A stretch of 36,902 nt of DNA from Desulfuromonadaceae bacterium (GTDB lineage Bacteria; Desulfobacterota; Desulfuromonadia; Geobacterales; Pseudopelobacteraceae). Below are positions 34,121 to 36,902 of this stretch, piece by piece. A model generated the notes under the pieces. The model was not told the DNA's origin and did no database searches. It saw only the letters and a program-made list of their open reading frames with translations. A program made the position numbers and the translations under genes. Within the stretch, counting starts at the first letter, position 1. Each line of letters begins with the position of its first letter. Location: assembly GCA_028687585.1 (NCBI GenBank), contig JAQTZV010000040.1:1-36902 (forward strand). The letters run 5' to 3'.

Positions 34121-34440
34121 CCAGCCGAGATTTTCTGCTGTTGATGCTGGCGATGGGTGCCGTAACCTACCTCCCCCGCCTGCTGCCGCTGATCATGCTT
34201 TCCCGCCGCACGTTGCCGCCCTGGTTTGCCGAATGGCTGGAGCTGATTCCAGTCGCCATCCTGAGCGCCCTGATCGCCCCGACGCTCTTTGCCCACTCTG
34301 ACCCGAGGGTTTTCACGATTGGTAAAGTGGAGCTGCTGGCAGCGATTCCTACCCTGCTCTGTGCGTTAAAGACACGCTCTCTCGCCGGAACGGTGGTTGT
34401 AGGTATGCTCTGTTACTGGGGATTTGGAGTATTGAGGTAG
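34117..34440 (+). CDS. azlD: Branched-chain amino-acid exporter small subunit AzlD
   Basis: A 107-residue membrane protein with about four hydrophobic segments: MTSRDFLLLMLAMGAVTYLPRLLPL, FAEWLELIPVAILSALIAP and AAIPTLLCALKTRSLAGTVV, as usual for AzlD/YgaH. It starts within the azlC stop codon (ATGA). Together with AzlC it forms the exporter. A longer open frame in another phase overlaps it but has no family match. Confidence 0.93.
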   Translation: MTSRDFLLLMLAMGAVTYLPRLLPLIMLSRRTLPPWFAEWLELIPVAILSALIAPTLFAHSDPRVFTIGKVELLAAIPTLLCALKTRSLAGTVVVGMLCYWGFGVLR

Positions 34441-34610
34441 CATATAGGATTTTGGGAATACGGATCATAATTTCCACCATTTTTTACCTGCCACCTGACA
34501 ACAGCAATCACTGACGAGGAAACAGTATGATTCAAACTAACAGGTTTGTAATGCGATATTTTTAATTGTTTACCGCAAATAGTAAATGATATAGTGCCGC
34601 TCTACGAAAT

Positions 34611-34655
34611 GCTGAATAGATTTCTGTCCGGAGTTTCCTGACAGAACCATTCAGC
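34611..34655. other. Long hairpin upstream of the GGDEF gene
   Basis: The 308 bases from azlD to the GGDEF start hold no gene apart from a 12-codon frame (34527). They do hold a 45-base imperfect hairpin: GCTGAAT (34611) with ATTCAGC (34649-34655), TTCTGTC with GACAGAA and GGA with TCC, around a GTT loop. No T-run follows, so it is not a normal terminator. It may be a regulatory RNA structure or a mobile-element tip. Confidence 0.5.
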
Positions 34656-34668
34656 TTATTGCTTGGCG

Positions 34669-34687
34669 GTGTCTCCGAGTTGAACTG
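34669..34687. repeat. Half copy of the 33230-33363 repeat end
   Basis: GTGTCTCCGAGTTGAACTG matches GTGTCTCCGTGGTGAACTG at 33351-33369 with two mismatches. Only the right end is present; it suggests an earlier, decayed insertion. Confidence 0.5.
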
Positions 34688-34748
34688 CTTTTATTGTGAT
34701 GAATTGTGATGTTGTTGAATGAATTTGAAGACTTTGAGGAGAGTAGCT

Positions 34749-35855
34749 GTGAATAATTATAGACGGGTTTCGGATAGACGGGCCGGGCAAGATCGACGCC
34801 GCGATCCCGGTTCGCAAGGATTTCGCCGCATACCTACGTGGGATGAACAACGCGCGCAACACTTCACACGTTTTGTTTTTTGTATCCTGGCGTTGCTTTA
34901 TTTCAATGTCGGTGAAGCACCGAGGGTCAGCAAGTGGTTTACTCCACTGGGTATCAGTGCAATTTTTGTCTTCTACGGCATAATCATTTCAATATCGATG
35001 ATCACTGCTCGAAAAAAACTGTATTCTCCATTGCGTTGGCGCGTCACAATGTGGGTGGACATGGCCGCAGCCTCTTGCGCCGTTCTTGCCGATGTCCTTG
35101 TGCTTTCGCCCGGCTTCCTGGTCTTCCTCATGGTAATTCTCGGTAACGGCATGCGTTACGGTATGTGGATGTTTGGTGAAGCGGTGATCGGCAGTTTCGT
35201 CTGTGCGGTTATGGTGCTCGTTTTCCGGCTGCCGGAATATATCAATTCACTGTCGGTAGGAGCCGTATTCAGCTCGCTGTTTTATTTCATCTTTGTGCTG
35301 TATTCCTATTCCCTCATGTCGCGGATCGAGACGCGTAAACAGCTTCTCGAACTGGAGCGCAACCGTGATGAGCTTACCGGGCTGCTCAACCGGCGGGCGT
35401 TATTCGAACGCGCTGACCTTATATTCGAGCAACGCGGAGCGAGCCAGCCGGTGGCGGTATTGTTTGCCGACCTTGATGGTTTCAAGGCGGTCAATGATAC
35501 CCACGGCCATCACACGGGGGATCGGGTTTTATCCGAGATCGGAGATATCATGTCCGGTATCGTGCGCTCGTCTGATCTTGTTTCACGATATGGAGGAGAT
35601 GAGTTTGTGATAGTATTGTCGAGTGCCGACGCTGAAGGTGGTACGGTGGTAGCACGGCGCTTGCAGCTGAAAATTAACGAGTGGGCGGCGCAGAGCCGGA
35701 TCGATGTAAGTGTATCGATAGGAATCGGCCAGGCTCCCGTGCATGGTAACGACATTAAAACCGTGATTAAACACGTGGATCAAGCAATGTATCAGAGCCG
35801 CATTGACACCGGCCGAGGCGGAATTCAAATGGCAGCTTCGGCACAGGAATCATGA
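34749..35855 (+). CDS. Membrane GGDEF protein (diguanylate cyclase)
   Basis: A 368-residue protein. I choose the GTG at 34749 because GAGGAG lies seven bases upstream; the ATG at 34719 has no such site. A basic cytoplasmic head (RRVSDRRAGQDRRRD) is followed by about six hydrophobic segments (residues 40-190) and a C-terminal GGDEF domain. It carries RDELTGLLNRRALFE, FADLDGFKAVNDTHGHHTGD and the intact active site RYGGDEF. The allosteric inhibitory I-site RSSD is five residues before it. It should make c-di-GMP in response to an unknown membrane signal. The membrane part does not match a sensor family I can name. Confidence 0.9.
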   Translation: MNNYRRVSDRRAGQDRRRDPGSQGFRRIPTWDEQRAQHFTRFVFCILALLYFNVGEAPRVSKWFTPLGISAIFVFYGIIISISMITARKKLYSPLRWRVTMWVDMAAASCAVLADVLVLSPGFLVFLMVILGNGMRYGMWMFGEAVIGSFVCAVMVLVFRLPEYINSLSVGAVFSSLFYFIFVLYSYSLMSRIETRKQLLELERNRDELTGLLNRRALFERADLIFEQRGASQPVAVLFADLDGFKAVNDTHGHHTGDRVLSEIGDIMSGIVRSSDLVSRYGGDEFVIVLSSADAEGGTVVARRLQLKINEWAAQSRIDVSVSIGIGQAPVHGNDIKTVIKHVDQAMYQSRIDTGRGGIQMAASAQES

Positions 35856-35936
35856 ACCACAAAGCCATCCGCATCCGGACATGTTATTGGTGACTGGCAA
35901 ATCGGCAAACAACGCTCCCCTCGCCCACTTATATAT

Positions 35937-36098
35937 GTGAAAGTCTTGAGATTTTGTCTGAAGGACTCCAGCGCGTCAGCCAGAACCTATTATGATGGTC
36001 CTCAGCGTAAAATAGGTAAGTGGGAGATAATATTTGGAGTTGTATTGCTAATCTTCGTGATGTGCATTTCTTTGATGCTATGGCGGTTCTTCGGTTAA
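35937..36098 (+). CDS. Possible small single-span membrane protein
   Basis: In the 311-base gap after the GGDEF gene a 53-codon frame from GTG 35937 encodes a basic head, then KIGKWEIIFGVVLLIFVMC and SLMLWRFFG, one strong transmembrane helix at the very C-terminus. No good ribosome binding site is seen, so the start is uncertain and the gene may not be real. I know no family for it. The remainder of the gap shows nothing else. Confidence 0.3.
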   Translation: MKVLRFCLKDSSASARTYYDGPQRKIGKWEIIFGVVLLIFVMCISLMLWRFFG

Positions 36099-36166
36099 TC
36101 ACTTAATTTACGTGCAACTGCATGGGTCAAGGAGATAATAACGTAAGAGACGTCAAGGAATCTATT

Positions 36167-36421
36167 TCAATAATGATCGCGACACTGCGCAATCAGGAGG
36201 GTATCACCTTCGACTGAATACACCAGGCGGTGGCAGCTGTCTATTCTGCGAGACCAGAAACCGGCTAACTGATGTTTGAGTGGTTCAGGTTTGCCGACAC
36301 CTGTAAAAGGTTCGCGCTGGATATCCCGGATAAGCAGATTGATACGTTTGAGCATCACCTTGTCGGTCATCTGCCAGTGGAGGTAGTCTTCCCACGCTGC
36401 GGTTGAGAATTTGATCGTCAT
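36167..36421 (-). CDS. yoeB: YoeB-type ribonuclease toxin
   Basis: An 84-residue YoeB-family mRNA interferase that cleaves mRNA in the ribosomal A site. It begins MTIKFSTAAWEDYLHWQ, with LKRINLLIRDIQREPFTGVGKPEPLKHQL and the ending WSRRIDSCHRLVYSVEGD...CRDHY, which includes the usual catalytic Glu, Arg, His and terminal Tyr. It overlaps the yefM antitoxin gene by 4 bases, in the normal antitoxin-first order. Confidence 0.96.
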   Translation of the reverse strand: MTIKFSTAAWEDYLHWQMTDKVMLKRINLLIRDIQREPFTGVGKPEPLKHQLAGFWSRRIDSCHRLVYSVEGDTLLIAQCRDHY

Positions 36422-36669
36422 TCTTCCAAGTCTCTAATCTGCCCGCCTCCCGCACGTAGCTCCTCAACCGATTCAAGCAGCCGCTTTGCCCCTTGCGGGT
36501 TCCGGAGTAGATATGCAGTTTCTTCAAATGCGTGGTAATCGTCAAGAGAAAGGATGACAACCGGTTTGCCGCGCTGGCTGGTCACTACCACAGGAACGTG
36601 GTCTTCATTGACCGATCGCATGACATCTGCCAGGTGCTGCCGCGTAAATGTATAGGTCAAAGCATTCAT
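36418..36669 (-). CDS. yefM: YefM-type antitoxin
   Basis: An 83-residue Phd/YefM antitoxin from ATG 36669 (MNALTYTFTRQHLADVMRSVNEDHVPVVVTSQRGKPVVILS in part), with LDDYHAFEETAYLLRNP as the toxin-binding part. AGGGAGA precedes the ATG by about eight bases; the upstream in-frame codons are not used. It represses its own operon with the toxin as co-repressor. Confidence 0.95.
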   Translation of the reverse strand: MNALTYTFTRQHLADVMRSVNEDHVPVVVTSQRGKPVVILSLDDYHAFEETAYLLRNPQGAKRLLESVEELRAGGGQIRDLEE

Positions 36670-36692
36670 AACTATCGTCTCCCTGGTGAATA

Positions 36693-36710
36693 TGTACATA
36701 ACATAGTACA
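36693..36710. promoter_or_regulatory. Probable YefM/YoeB operator
   Basis: TGTACATAACATAGTACA contains a perfect TGTACA and a near-copy AGTACA whose centres are 12 bases apart. In E. coli the yefM operator has two palindromes with a TGTACA core at similar spacing. It lies 24 bases before the yefM start. Confidence 0.65.
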
Positions 36711-36743
36711 AGTCGGTTTAAAAATCAAGAGCTTCCCAACAAA

Positions 36744-36902
36744 GCGCAACAGCGGTGAACCCGTTGTGCTCTCAACCGTTGTCGCGACACGATGTCGCGT
36801 TGATGACTGTCTGGCTGAATCCCGTGAGATTCTGACCAGACCCCGTGTTCCCCCACGGGTATCCTAGGGAGGCGTGCTGTCATGGTGCATCCATGCTGGT
36901 GC
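36744..36902. other. Dense run of hairpins at the window edge; possible structured RNA or intron end
   Basis: Five strong hairpins follow each other: 36744-36769 (GCGCAAC/GTTGTGC), 36783-36799 (CGCGACA/TGTCGCG, loop CGA), 36809-36841 (GTCTGG/CCAGAC enclosing GAATC/GATTC), 36842-36859 (CCCGTG/CACGGG) and 36881-36895 (CATGG/CCATG). No gene is seen. The pattern fits a large folded RNA; a group II intron 5' portion starting near GTGAACCCG at 36754 is the best guess, but the window ends before it can be tested. Confidence 0.45.

Noticed and set aside
34719..34748. ATG start for the GGDEF protein
   Set aside because: No ribosome binding site; the GTG at 34749 has an excellent one.
1..36902. CRISPR arrays, tRNA or rRNA genes
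   Set aside because: No regularly spaced repeats, no cloverleaf or rRNA segment was recognised on reading both strands.

Overview
The window looks like the chromosome of a Desulfuromonadales/Geobacter-type bacterium of moderate GC. This is inferred from the gene families, with no database check. Pointers are a PutA that lacks the N-terminal DNA-binding domain (the short Geobacter type), a Geobacter-style porin, Liv and polar amino-acid ABC systems, a Cus/Czc pump with a linked PII-like gene, and group II intron and integron debris. No rRNA, tRNA or CRISPR array is visible.

Layout. 1-3243: str operon on the minus strand (rpsL-rpsG-fusA-tuf, tuf cut by the window edge), preceded by an AT-rich gap that holds a nested stem-loop of unknown identity. 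3636-4499: an EamA exporter. 4705-7021: polar amino-acid ABC importer (binding protein, permease, ATPase), then a porin with a strong terminator. 8590-9779: a branched-chain amino-acid binding lipoprotein gene broken by a short frameshift. 9906-17228 (minus): a heavy-metal RND efflux operon (small Cys/His-rich secreted protein, outer-membrane channel, His-rich adaptor, RND pump, lipoprotein, PII-like protein). 17428-21748 (plus): an EamA exporter and livHMGF.

21817-24375 is a scar of mobile DNA: the C-terminal part of an integron integrase, an 86-bp inverted-repeat element, a truncated copy of the next EamA gene, a BrnT/BrnA toxin-antitoxin pair, and a 702-nt group II intron with no reverse transcriptase ORF. 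A 258-bp near-identical direct repeat brackets the BrnTA and intron segment. 24188-25983 holds two overlapping DMT exporters (EamA and RarD types).

25997-29885: a FadR-type regulator divergent from putA, with a perfect palindrome over the putA promoter. 29961-36669: an EAL-HDOD signalling protein, a DUF2917 protein divergent from a MocR regulator, azlCD, a membrane GGDEF protein and a YefM/YoeB toxin-antitoxin pair. The last ~160 bases are a run of strong hairpins that continues past the edge.

The unifying theme is amino-acid flux: two importers (polar amino acids; branched-chain), an exporter pair (AzlCD), four DMT exporters and proline catabolism. A metal efflux operon and a recombination hotspot are set among them. 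The best leads for something undescribed are the structured elements at 3356-3457, 34611-34655 and 36744-36902, the ORF-less intron in its duplicated frame, and the PII-like/lipoprotein tail of the efflux operon.
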